Shown: one piece after another, positions 37,270-45,654 of the stretch | Layout of the letters: each line of letters begins with the position of its first letter | Position numbering within the stretch: the first letter of the stretch is position 1 | Assembly (NCBI GenBank): GCA_045105475.1 | Contig: JBGCDP010000102.1 | Location: forward strand, 9,718 to 73,717 | Origin: WTJY01 sp045105475 | GTDB taxonomy: Bacteria; Chloroflexota; Anaerolineae; Promineifilales; Promineifilaceae | Direction: 5' to 3' | DNA: 64,000 nt | Program-made: the position numbers and the translations under genes | Notes under the pieces: model-generated | The model's database searches: none | Seen by the model: only the letters and a program-made list of their open reading frames with translations | Told to the model about the DNA's origin: nothing

Positions 37270-37731
37270 ATGAAATATCAAATTGAAATCCCTGGTTTTG
37301 AAGGACAAGATATTAGAGTGGATGGGACCGGCTTTTTTAAAGCTCCTAAAATCTATGTTAATGGTGAACAGGCTCCTAAGGGGTCACGCTGGTTGACTAT
37401 GGGTTTAACAAAAAATGATGGGACTGTCGTTGATGCTCGGATGGTGAATAACTTTGTTGATCCGATTCCGACTTTAATGGTCGATAATGAAAAATATCAT
37501 CCGACCGAGCCGCTGAGCTGGGGGCAATATATTTGGGCCGGTTGGCCGGTATTTCTCGTCTTTATCGGCGGCTTGGTTGGTGCGTTGCTCGGTGTAGGCG
37601 CCGGGATGATTAACGGCCGAATTATGCGCAATGAAGGGATGAGCAACATGGTTAAGTATGCGGTTACTGGGGTAGTTAGCCTCGTGGCTGTCATTATTGC
37701 AGTTGCGGTCGCGTTTGTGATTGCGAGTTAG
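37270..37731 (+). CDS. Membrane protein with N-terminal beta-rich domain, unknown function
   Basis: The 153-residue product begins with a cytosolic or external beta-rich region (MKYQIEIPGFEGQDIRVD, FFKAPKIYVNGEQAPKGS) and ends with two membrane helices (YIWAGWPVFLVFIGGLVGALLGVGAG and YAVTGVVSLVAVIIAVAVAFVI). No signal peptide and no known motif. Monocistronic between rlmN and a hairpin terminator. Confidence 0.7.
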   Translation: MKYQIEIPGFEGQDIRVDGTGFFKAPKIYVNGEQAPKGSRWLTMGLTKNDGTVVDARMVNNFVDPIPTLMVDNEKYHPTEPLSWGQYIWAGWPVFLVFIGGLVGALLGVGAGMINGRIMRNEGMSNMVKYAVTGVVSLVAVIIAVAVAFVIAS

Positions 37732-37754
37732 CAAGTTCTATTATTATAAATAAA

Positions 37755-37786
37755 AAGCCAGCTTGATTTTATAATCAAGCTGGCTT
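37755..37786. terminator. Hairpin terminator between convergent genes
   Basis: A perfect 13-bp stem (37755-37767 with 37774-37786) with a 6-nt loop. The T run is better on the minus strand, so it mainly serves the lipoprotein gene. Confidence 0.85.
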
Positions 37787-37851
37787 GAAAAACTATTTTG
37801 GTTTATTGACCTACTAATTAAACGGGAGCTGACAAATTAAATTTAGGCTAG

Positions 37852-38766
37852 CTAGTTGCCATAAAAGTCGATGTTTTGCACGGCCGCTTCGGTATCTGGT
37901 AGCAATGATGGAGCAAGGTCGGCCGGCATGGTAATCACAATCGTATAGATTTTATCGTTGACCAGCACAATATATTGCACACCTTGTAAGTTGGTTTTTG
38001 TTCCAGTTGGGGATTGAGCCTCTCTAAAATAGTCTAAGCGGATAGCTGGTAGACCACCAACAGTTGTTTCTGTCTGGCTAATCTCTTCAGTCTCAAGCTC
38101 AAATTCGTAAGTCAAGCGGGTAATCGTCTCAGTCCCAAAATCATTAACAGAAGTTACTCCATTAGCTGGAAGCTCTGCGATGTTTATGTTTGCTGGATTT
38201 CCACTGCTTCTTGAAGCTTCACTCCAATTAAGCCCATAAAACTTTAAGCCAGAGCCAACTAAACCTTGAAACAATCGACTCCCCATAATTTGCTCCAATT
38301 CGCTGGGTGTTGAAGATTCTATGTTTTCAGTTAAATCTGCCACCAGCCAATCACTTGGTAAGGTGAGGGCAAAGCCTTCAAAAGGAAGATCGTAACGTAC
38401 CGACCCATCATCCTGTTCTGTTTTTATGAAAGGGGCTTCTGGTGTGGCGGTTGGCGCTGGTGTTGGGGTATTTGTGATTGTTGGAATCGGGGTGGGGGTA
38501 GGTGGTTCACTTTCTTCATCAACTGCGGTTTCCGCCACCGCTTCACTTGCTTCCGTTTCACTATTTTCATCTGGAAGGGGGGTGGCTGAAGGGACAACAG
38601 TCGGCGTTGATGTAGGTGCATTTAAGGCGTCTGTTGTGGCTTGAACTGCCGTATCGACCGTTGATTGTAATTGGGTATCTGAGGGAGAGGCACTGTTGCT
38701 TCCACAACCCATCAAAAAAAGCGCTAAAAAACTAAGGCAAAGAGAATATTTTCGAAGATACATCAT
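37852..38766 (-). CDS. Lipoprotein, unknown function
   Basis: The product starts MMYLRKYSLCLSFLALFLMGC, a bacterial lipoprotein signal ending at the lipobox cysteine. A Thr/Pro-rich linker (about residues 50-105) follows, then a globular domain (about 110-304: FALTLPSDWLVADL, QYIVLVNDKIYTIVITMPADLA) of the kind seen in surface proteins that share the PsbP/DUF1795-like fold. That fold call is tentative. A longer in-frame start exists at 38895, but the lipobox placement favours 38766. It probably sits on the outer face of the cytoplasmic membrane. Confidence 0.8.
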   Translation of the reverse strand: MMYLRKYSLCLSFLALFLMGCGSNSASPSDTQLQSTVDTAVQATTDALNAPTSTPTVVPSATPLPDENSETEASEAVAETAVDEESEPPTPTPIPTITNTPTPAPTATPEAPFIKTEQDDGSVRYDLPFEGFALTLPSDWLVADLTENIESSTPSELEQIMGSRLFQGLVGSGLKFYGLNWSEASRSSGNPANINIAELPANGVTSVNDFGTETITRLTYEFELETEEISQTETTVGGLPAIRLDYFREAQSPTGTKTNLQGVQYIVLVNDKIYTIVITMPADLAPSLLPDTEAAVQNIDFYGN

Positions 38767-38939
38767 AAATTGTGTTAGAAAAAATAGGAGAATGGAAATT
38801 ATAGCCATCTGATGAAGCCCGTAGCAAGAGAGTGCTATAATCTCTTGCATGTAGTTTAGCTTACATGTGTATGGTTGGTTGGAAATAGAGCCCATAAAGT
38901 ATAGTTGAGCTAACTTGCTAACAAACTAAACGAGGTTAA

Positions 38940-39737
38940 ATGTCTAAGAGAAAAGTGCAGGAAATGTTTGGTGGAAAAGCCGAAGCCTATGCGACAAGCC
39001 AAGTCCATGCCAAAGGTGCAAGTCTGCAACGATTGGTTCAGCTGATCGAGCCGCAGCCCGATTGGGCTGGCATTGATATCGCGACGGCGGCCGGACATAC
39101 GGCCCATATTCTTGCACCATATATCTCAAGCATGTTAGCAACTGACATAACAATCGATATGTTGCCGAAAGCAGCAAGCTTGGCACAAGAAAAAAAGATT
39201 GATAATTTGCAGACGGCCGGAACTGATGCGGAAAACATGGCATTTGCAGATCAATCTTTTGACTTAGTGACCTGTCGTATTGCCCCCCATCATTTTCCAG
39301 ATATCCCTCGCTTTGTAAGTGAGGCTTGGCGCGTTTTGCGGCCGGGTGGTGTGTTTGCGGTCGTTGATAATGTCGTTCCGTCTACCGGTTCCAAGAAGAA
39401 AAAGGACCGTGAGGCGTATGCAAACGGGGCCGACTTTATCAATGGATTTGAGAAGTTGCGCGACCCCAGTCACAGTCAATGTTACTCGCTCCACCAGTGG
39501 ATACAGCTTTTTAGAGAGGTGGGCTTTCAAAATGTGCAATATGAGACTGGCCGGAAGCGAATGGAGTTTGGCCCATGGGCAGATCGCATGTTTGTGGCGG
39601 CCGATGATAAAATTCGACTGAAAGCGATGTTGGTCCAAGCCCCTAACATTGTCAAAGAGTTTTTGACCCCTGAATTTGACGGAGATAAAATTTTCTTTAC
39701 CCTAACTGAAGGAATCATAATCGGGCGTAAGGAATAG
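38940..39737 (+). CDS. SAM-dependent methyltransferase, UbiE-like
   Basis: The 265-residue product has the class I methyltransferase core: IDIATAAGHTAHILAP in motif I position (the second glycine of the usual loop is replaced), LATDITIDMLPKAA, an acidic GTDAENMAFADQSFDLVTCRIAPHH split over motif II, and LRPGGVFAVVDNVVPS. It resembles MenG/UbiE and related small-molecule enzymes. No quinone genes are adjacent, so the substrate is open. It lies 66 bases before miaB on the same strand. Confidence 0.85.
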   Translation: MSKRKVQEMFGGKAEAYATSQVHAKGASLQRLVQLIEPQPDWAGIDIATAAGHTAHILAPYISSMLATDITIDMLPKAASLAQEKKIDNLQTAGTDAENMAFADQSFDLVTCRIAPHHFPDIPRFVSEAWRVLRPGGVFAVVDNVVPSTGSKKKKDREAYANGADFINGFEKLRDPSHSQCYSLHQWIQLFREVGFQNVQYETGRKRMEFGPWADRMFVAADDKIRLKAMLVQAPNIVKEFLTPEFDGDKIFFTLTEGIIIGRKE

Positions 39738-39803
39738 CAGGTTAGATTAGATAATGGTGCGTGCTCAGCACTTAAGCAAACTAACCCACCTGCAAGCAAG
39801 CAT

Positions 39804-41180
39804 ATGAAAAAATATCATTTTTGGATCACAGGCTGTCAGATGAACTACTCAGATGCACGTCGCGTTGCAACTGAGCTTGAGAAGCTTGGTTATCGGGCGA
39901 CACCGCAAATCAATGAGGCTGATGTTGTTGTTCTACAGACTTGTACTGTGCGCCAGCAGTCTGAAGACAAAGCGTATAACAAATTGCATAACTTAAAAAA
40001 GATTAAGCAAGATGATCCTGAAAAAACAATTGCCGTTATGGGCTGTGTTGTTGGGGTACGCGGAAACGAAACACTTGAGGAAACTTTTCCTTTTGTTGAT
40101 GTTTTTATGGAGCCAGCAACAGATGGTAAACCTCTTGTAGCTCACTTGACCCAAGATGAAGTGGCTGAGTTTGAGGCACAACAGCGTGATGAACTAAATG
40201 ATTGGCAAGACGGGGAAGTGATTTTACCCGATCACCAGAAAGGTAATCTGGTCGCTTCACCTGTTTCAATTGTCTATGGCTGTTCACATGCCTGTACCTT
40301 TTGTATTATCCCTTCAAAACGGGGCCGTGAACGCAGTCGGCCGGTAGGCGAAATTGCGGCCGAAGTTCGCTCGCTGGTCGCTCAGGGCGTTAAAGAAGTC
40401 ATGTTGTTGGGGCAAATCGTTGACCGTTATGGGTACGATATTCCTGACGGCCCTGACTTGGCTGACCTGCTTACCGTCATTAATAGCATCGATGGTTTAG
40501 AGCGCATTCGTTTCTTGACCAGCCATCCGAACTATATGACTGATAAGATTTTGCACGCTGTTGCTGACTTGCCTAAGGTAATGCCTCAAATTGAAGTTCC
40601 GATTCAGGCAGGAAATAACAAAGTTCTGAAGGAAATGAAGCGGGAATATACACGTGAGCAATACGTTAGTCTTATCGGCCGAATTCGCCAGATTGTGCCA
40701 GAAGCAACAATTAATTGTGACGTTATTGTTGGGTTCCCAAATGAAACGGCCGACGAGTTCCAGGATACCTATGATCTTCTTGAAGAGTTACGTATCGACA
40801 AAATTCATTTGGCCCGCTATAGCCCACGTCCGGGAACCGTTAGTGATCGCAAATTTGAAGATGACGTTCCGGATGAAGAAAAACGTCGCCGCTTCCAACT
40901 GTTAGAAGATCAGCTGAAACGGATTAGCCTTGAGAAGAATCAGAAGTATTTAGGCACCGTTCAGCAGGTTTTGGTTGAAGGGATGCAGAAAGGGCGCTGG
41001 CGCGGCCGGAATCCGCAAGGGAAGCTTGTATTCTTGACCGATCCACGTGATTTAAAAGGTCAGCTAGTCGATGTGAAGATCGAAGTTGCAGGCCCGTGGA
41101 GCATGTCTGGAGATGCAACGGATAAACCGATTGAGGAACAGGTAGCTGCCAGTGGGAGTATTGAGTTGCAAGTACTCTAG
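39804..41180 (+). CDS. miaB: tRNA-2-methylthio-N6-dimethylallyladenosine synthase MiaB
   Basis: MiaB adds a methylthio group to N6-isopentenyl-A37 of tRNAs. The 458 residues show the N-terminal MTTase domain with its three cluster cysteines (WITGCQMNYSD with Cys11, LQTCTV, VMGCV), the radical-SAM motif CSHACTFC, the TSHPNYMTD segment and a C-terminal TRAM domain (LGTVQQVLVEG, GKLVFL). The related MtaB and RimO are less likely because of the QMNxSD and SRPVGEI signatures. Followed directly by a strong terminator. Confidence 0.93.
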   Translation: MKKYHFWITGCQMNYSDARRVATELEKLGYRATPQINEADVVVLQTCTVRQQSEDKAYNKLHNLKKIKQDDPEKTIAVMGCVVGVRGNETLEETFPFVDVFMEPATDGKPLVAHLTQDEVAEFEAQQRDELNDWQDGEVILPDHQKGNLVASPVSIVYGCSHACTFCIIPSKRGRERSRPVGEIAAEVRSLVAQGVKEVMLLGQIVDRYGYDIPDGPDLADLLTVINSIDGLERIRFLTSHPNYMTDKILHAVADLPKVMPQIEVPIQAGNNKVLKEMKREYTREQYVSLIGRIRQIVPEATINCDVIVGFPNETADEFQDTYDLLEELRIDKIHLARYSPRPGTVSDRKFEDDVPDEEKRRRFQLLEDQLKRISLEKNQKYLGTVQQVLVEGMQKGRWRGRNPQGKLVFLTDPRDLKGQLVDVKIEVAGPWSMSGDATDKPIEEQVAASGSIELQVL

Positions 41181-41206
41181 GCCTAATAATTCACGTAGCT
41201 TTTATA

Positions 41207-41238
41207 GGAGATGTAACATTTGTTACATCTCCTTTTTT
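41207..41238 (+). terminator. Intrinsic terminator of miaB
   Basis: A perfect 11-bp stem (41207-41217 with 41222-41232) with an ATTT loop is followed by six T, 27 bases after the stop codon. Confidence 0.93.
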
Positions 41239-41292
41239 ATTCACCTAATATTTTCCCCCGCCTTCAAAGCTTACTGATAAACTTTCGCTATC

Positions 41293-42486
41293 ATGTTTCA
41301 CATTCTTTTGTTTATGCCCCGACTGCCAAAGTCACAAGAAATTTCTCGACTTTTGGTAGCGAAAAAAAATTACATTGTGCACCGAGTCGGAAACCTTCGA
41401 GAGGCGGGTTCGTTACTCACGAGGCAAAAAATCGACCTCGCTGTTGTGGCTGTTAGCCCAAATGATAGCTTGGTGTACTCACTCAATATGCTGCAAGAAA
41501 ACTTGCCAATCTTACTGATTGCGGAAGTTAGTAATCAGTATGTGTCTGAGCGGCAGCGCAAGATGGCTTGGGGAATTGTGACATATGAGCGCTTAACTGA
41601 AGCTTTCCCAGAACTTGATATCTTAAACGAGCCTAGAGATAAGGTGGAAGAGATCTTTTTAAGCCAAAAAAACCAAGCGGCACCTGTTTTAAATACGCAA
41701 AAATTAACACGTTTAATCGGAAGCACATTACGCCGATATGAACTTGAAATGATCTTGCTCACGCGTGAACAGGAGCTCGTCGGGTTGCATGCTCGCGGCG
41801 ATCAGAATCAAATGATTCGAGTCGGCCGATATGTTCGTAAGAACTGGGATGCAAAGCCAAGCCCAGGGCAAATGACTTGGTATACAGATAAGAAAGCCAA
41901 GCTTCAAGATAATCAAGAACCAGTTCGATTTTTGCTCTTGACCATTCCATATGAAAATTTTTTGCTGACCATGGTTGCTGGTGATGGAGGGACTGTTTTG
42001 CAGATGCGTAAAGCGACTCGCCGTATTGTAGCCGGGATGCGAAATAGTGAGATAGAAGAGGATGATAGCAAGCCTAAACTCAATAAAAGTCTTTCTAATA
42101 GCCCACCAAATCTTTCATCTTCTGAATTTGCTTTGGTATGGAAAACGAACCGCTCTTTGTCAATAGAAGAGAAGTTTGAGCTTAATCGTGTACTACCAAT
42201 GATCGGCCGTTCATTTGGCTGTAATTTGGTCCCAGTATCGATTCAAGATGATTATGTGCAGGTGATGTCTACTTGCCCGCCTGGGCGTACAAGTGCTTGG
42301 CTGGTTCAAACCTACAAGCGGCAGGCACTCCAGCATATCAAAAAAGAATTGTCGATTGATGAAGACTTCTGGCTCGATGGTTATTATGCCCGCCCTTCAA
42401 GCTCACCAATTGAGTCATCAGAGCTTTCAGTTTATTTAGGATCGCCAGTGGAGCCATCATCAGTCGGTGCATCGGCCGCGAGTTAA
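41293..42486 (+). CDS. Three-domain protein with degenerate Y1 (IS200-like) transposase domain
   Basis: Residues 1-115 read like a response-regulator fold (FHILLFMPRLPKSQEISRLL, IDLAVVAVS, LPILLIAE) without a clear phosphorylatable Asp pocket. Residues about 130-255 resemble a roadblock/LC7 domain (LTRLIGSTLRRYELEMILLT, FLLLTIPYENFLLTMVAGD). Residues about 275-375 follow the IS200/REP-associated Y1 transposase pattern: FALVWKTNRSLSIEEK, VPVSIQDDYVQVMSTCPP, TYKRQALQHIKK, FWLDGYYA. The HUH metal motif, normally His-hydrophobic-His after Asp, reads Tyr-Val-Gln, so nicking activity should be lost. This suggests a transposase fold recruited for DNA binding in a regulator. The domain calls are by pattern only. 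Own terminator, no hallmark of a mobile element around it. Confidence 0.7.
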   Translation: MFHILLFMPRLPKSQEISRLLVAKKNYIVHRVGNLREAGSLLTRQKIDLAVVAVSPNDSLVYSLNMLQENLPILLIAEVSNQYVSERQRKMAWGIVTYERLTEAFPELDILNEPRDKVEEIFLSQKNQAAPVLNTQKLTRLIGSTLRRYELEMILLTREQELVGLHARGDQNQMIRVGRYVRKNWDAKPSPGQMTWYTDKKAKLQDNQEPVRFLLLTIPYENFLLTMVAGDGGTVLQMRKATRRIVAGMRNSEIEEDDSKPKLNKSLSNSPPNLSSSEFALVWKTNRSLSIEEKFELNRVLPMIGRSFGCNLVPVSIQDDYVQVMSTCPPGRTSAWLVQTYKRQALQHIKKELSIDEDFWLDGYYARPSSSPIESSELSVYLGSPVEPSSVGASAAS

Positions 42487-42524
42487 TATTCGCAGTCGCA
42501 CGGATGTAACTAAATAGTTCTACC

Positions 42525-42552
42525 AACCGCACGGATTTCCGTGCGGTTTTTT
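42525..42552 (+). terminator. Intrinsic terminator after the 41293 gene
   Basis: A 10-bp GC-rich stem (42525-42534 with 42539-42548) with an ATTT loop is followed by T. There is no T run on the minus side. Confidence 0.93.
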
Positions 42553-42625
42553 GTTATTTAGCCCTACTATTGGGTCGAAAGCCTGAAAAAGAATAAAGGG
42601 CAATGATAAAGGTGACTCAGTTTGG

Positions 42626-44632
42626 TTAGGGAGCAGCTGTAGGTCGAATCGGCTCAGAGGTTGGTCTTACTGGAGCATCATCAGTAGGTGCTGGGGCTTG
42701 GGTCGGGGAAGGATTGTTATTGCCGCCACCGCCGCCGTTGTTATTGTTGTTTCCGCCCCCGTTATTATTTTGAGGCGGCTGCGGTGTTGGTGTATCTGTT
42801 GGAATGACAATGGTCGCAGTTGCCGTTGGTGTTGGGGTTGCTGGTAAATAAGGTTGCAAGCAAGCCGGAATGTCACGGATACCACCTTCAAAGTCACTAA
42901 GCAAACTGACATATTTAACTGCGGCCGATGCTGGAATTGACTGAACTGCGGCCGGTTCGCTTAAGTCAGTTGGGTCTAAGCTGATTTGAGTCCCTGTTTG
43001 GATGTCAATCGAGTTTTCACGATCAATCTGATATTGGCAATTCCCTTCATAACATGCTGCAACCAGATTGGCCTCAACTTCAGAGTAAGTGACCGACATG
43101 CAAGAGCCTGAAACAGAAAATGTTACGTCATCATCAGAGGCTCTGACTTCAATTTCAGCACCACTTTGATAAAGACCTGTTTCAACCAAAATATCGCTTT
43201 CTTCAAACACTCTAAACTCGACCTTTCTGTCGACCTGACTAAATTCAACTTCCCCACCGATTTGCGCGTAAATGCTAGCATCTTCATCATCTACGCCGGT
43301 GTGATTGATATGGATCTCAGTATTTTCGAGAGCGATAACCGCTTCATCTTCAAAAAGTGGCTCTAAGGCTGGCTGGCTTTTACCCCGGTAGAAACCAATC
43401 TGCCCCGGAGCCAACGTAGGTCTGGGAGTGCTGGTCGGAACGGGGGTTGCCGTCGGGACGGCCGTTTGTGTTGCCGCAATGGCGGCCGCGACCGTCTGTG
43501 TTTGTATAACTTCTAAATCACGGTCAATCTCTGACTGATCAATCGTCGCTTGAATTGCGGTTGCTTGCGCATCACGCGTCTGATCGGCCGCAACACGTGT
43601 TTGTTCTTCAAACGCTACAAATGTGGCCGTTTCAGCCGCTACAAGCGCTACCCGTGTCGCTTCAGTATTGATCACCGTAGTCGTTTGGCCCCTGAAGAAG
43701 AAAAAGATGATTAAGCCAAATAAAATCGCTGTAGCCGCTGCAATCCCACCATAAAATAGAGCAGCACGCTGGCGGATCAGCCGTTGTTCGTTCACAGCAC
43801 GGCTGGCACGATTTTTATCTGCAGTCTGCAAAATTGCGGCTGAAACATTGTCGTCCGCATCACGGCCTAACGCGAAGGAAACCAGGCCACGAGCCGCGCG
43901 ATTCCCTTCCTGGGCAGTAAGTACCTGAACCACTTCCTCTTCACGGATAAGGGGTGTTCCGTCTGTTGGAGAGTCTTTGATCAGTCCATCTGAACAAACG
44001 AGAATTGAGTCGCCCGTTTTAAGGGGTAACCCTTTTTTCCCACGGGCCTGTGCTTTAATATATTCAGCCTCTGTTAATGCAGCCCCAACATGGAAACCGA
44101 TATCGACCGGCACTGTTTCGCCGATTCCTAAAGCGTGCATAAGCACATCGGCCCGAGGGCTGGCTGCGGCCGCCTCTGGGCTCATTTTATCTTGGATCGG
44201 GATAATGTTTTGAAAAGTATGGTCTAGTGTAAGCTGGCTGAGTTTGTTGCCACGTACCAGATAAATGCGACTATCTCCTACGTTGCCGATAAACAATGTT
44301 TTGCTATTTAGAGTAATCGCAATGGAAAGTGTTGTGCTGGTCCCTTTGTCTGACCGGGTTGACCAAAAGACCTCATGGTTTGCGCTGTGGATGGCTTTGC
44401 TAATTAAAGCGGGAATTGATTTTTCTAACCCTGTTTCTAAATAAACAAGGACAGCATCAAGTGCTAGCTGTGCGGCCCGTTCCCCTCTGTTCTCACCTCC
44501 AACACCATCAGCAACGACAGCGTAATCAAGCACATCTCCGTTTTTACGGGTGATTGTGCCTGCTCGTACTCTGTCTTCATAAAGCTCGCGGGTGCCAGTG
44601 TCGAAATGATACCCTGTGATGATTTTTGCCAT
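42626..44632 (-). CDS. Membrane-anchored PP2C-family Ser/Thr phosphatase
   Basis: Residues 1 to about 275 are a PP2C phosphatase with metal-binding motifs ED (YEDRVRAG), VADGVGG, GDSRIYL and SDGLIKD. A membrane helix follows (about 288-310, IAAATAILFGLIIFFFF). Next is an Ala/Thr/Gln-rich coiled coil (about 315-390), a Thr/Pro linker, an outer FecR-like beta domain (about 410-560, VEFRVFEESDILVETG) and a Pro/Gly/Asn-rich C-terminal tail. Phosphatase inside and beta domain outside imply coupling to an external cue. It starts 5 bases after the kinase stop codon and should reverse that kinase's action. Confidence 0.88.
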   Translation of the reverse strand: MAKIITGYHFDTGTRELYEDRVRAGTITRKNGDVLDYAVVADGVGGENRGERAAQLALDAVLVYLETGLEKSIPALISKAIHSANHEVFWSTRSDKGTSTTLSIAITLNSKTLFIGNVGDSRIYLVRGNKLSQLTLDHTFQNIIPIQDKMSPEAAAASPRADVLMHALGIGETVPVDIGFHVGAALTEAEYIKAQARGKKGLPLKTGDSILVCSDGLIKDSPTDGTPLIREEEVVQVLTAQEGNRAARGLVSFALGRDADDNVSAAILQTADKNRASRAVNEQRLIRQRAALFYGGIAAATAILFGLIIFFFFRGQTTTVINTEATRVALVAAETATFVAFEEQTRVAADQTRDAQATAIQATIDQSEIDRDLEVIQTQTVAAAIAATQTAVPTATPVPTSTPRPTLAPGQIGFYRGKSQPALEPLFEDEAVIALENTEIHINHTGVDDEDASIYAQIGGEVEFSQVDRKVEFRVFEESDILVETGLYQSGAEIEVRASDDDVTFSVSGSCMSVTYSEVEANLVAACYEGNCQYQIDRENSIDIQTGTQISLDPTDLSEPAAVQSIPASAAVKYVSLLSDFEGGIRDIPACLQPYLPATPTPTATATIVIPTDTPTPQPPQNNNGGGNNNNNGGGGGNNNPSPTQAPAPTDDAPVRPTSEPIRPTAAP

Positions 44633-44637
44633 AGTGT

Positions 44638-45639
44638 CTAGTAAAGTCGTCGGCTGTTAATGCGTGGCGGCCGGATCGTAAAAATTTTCTCTTCAATTGC
44701 GGTGATGATCTGTGACACTTCTGGTCGGTCACGTGGATCGTCACTTAGCATAACTTGTAACAGCTTATCAACTGATTCATGTAAATCGGGTCGGTAGCGG
44801 CTGATTTTTTTATCTCGTGTTGAAATGAGCGTGTTGCTTAAAATGCCCATTCCTTTTGTCGGCCGCATTTTTCGGCCAGCTAATATTTCAAATAAAATGA
44901 CACCCAATGCCCAGATGTCTATTTTTTCAGCATCGATATCCTGGGCTTCGTTTAAACCAACCCCTTTTTTAACTGCCGCCATTACTTCTGGTGGCGAATA
45001 ACCCATTGAAGAGGTGAGTTGGCGCATGCGGTCAAACAAGCTTGCACTACCAAAATCGATTAAAACCGGCTGTGGTAGCTTGTTTGCGGTCGGGCTTTGC
45101 CTGAATATGATATTGTCCGGCTTAAGATCACCATGTGCGATGCCATTGTGATGCATGAATTCAACCGCAATCAAGATTTGGTAAAACAGTTCAATCGTCC
45201 AGTCAATAGTATAAATACCTGGGTTAACCATCGTCTCTTTAGACGGCTTATTTGATAACTTTACGCGCATGGCGTCTGGAAAATTGCTGATGTAATTGGT
45301 TAAAGTTGAGCCGCCTAAATACTCCATCGCATAGTACCACGGCATATCAGGTTGATTTGCTGCGCGTGCTACAAAGTTTGTTTTCCGGCCGTCAATGCGC
45401 ATCGGAACGATACGGACAATGCTTGGGTGGCGTAGTGTTTTAAGTAAAGCTGCTTCCTCTCGTAGCAAATCTTGATACATGAGGCTTTCTTTCTTGCCAG
45501 TGATCTGAACCTTTAAAGCGACTTGGCGGGTTGGGCGTTCAGTTTCATAAGCCAGATATATTTTTGCCATGCCACCAATCTCTGATAAACAGCTTTCGAT
45601 TGTGTATGCTTCTAAAATATCTCCGGCGTTAAATGACAT
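44638..45639 (-). CDS. Hanks-type Ser/Thr protein kinase, soluble
   Basis: The 333-residue protein is essentially the kinase domain alone: an imperfect glycine loop (SEIGGMAKIYLA), the ATP-binding lysine in VALKVQ, the catalytic loop HGDLKPDN (Asp171), DFG (LIDFGSAS) and an activation segment ending GYSPPEV. The residue before the catalytic Asp is Gly rather than Arg (non-RD), so activation-loop phosphorylation may not be the switch. No transmembrane segment or PASTA repeats. It is the middle gene of an operon with a membrane FHA protein upstream and a membrane PP2C downstream. Confidence 0.93.
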   Translation of the reverse strand: MSFNAGDILEAYTIESCLSEIGGMAKIYLAYETERPTRQVALKVQITGKKESLMYQDLLREEAALLKTLRHPSIVRIVPMRIDGRKTNFVARAANQPDMPWYYAMEYLGGSTLTNYISNFPDAMRVKLSNKPSKETMVNPGIYTIDWTIELFYQILIAVEFMHHNGIAHGDLKPDNIIFRQSPTANKLPQPVLIDFGSASLFDRMRQLTSSMGYSPPEVMAAVKKGVGLNEAQDIDAEKIDIWALGVILFEILAGRKMRPTKGMGILSNTLISTRDKKISRYRPDLHESVDKLLQVMLSDDPRDRPEVSQIITAIEEKIFTIRPPRINSRRLY

Positions 45640-45654
45640 ATGCGATTGGGATAA

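Noticed and set aside
41293..42486. Active insertion sequence
   Set aside because: The Y1-like domain lacks the HUH histidines, is fused to other domains, and no terminal hairpins or second transposition gene flank it.
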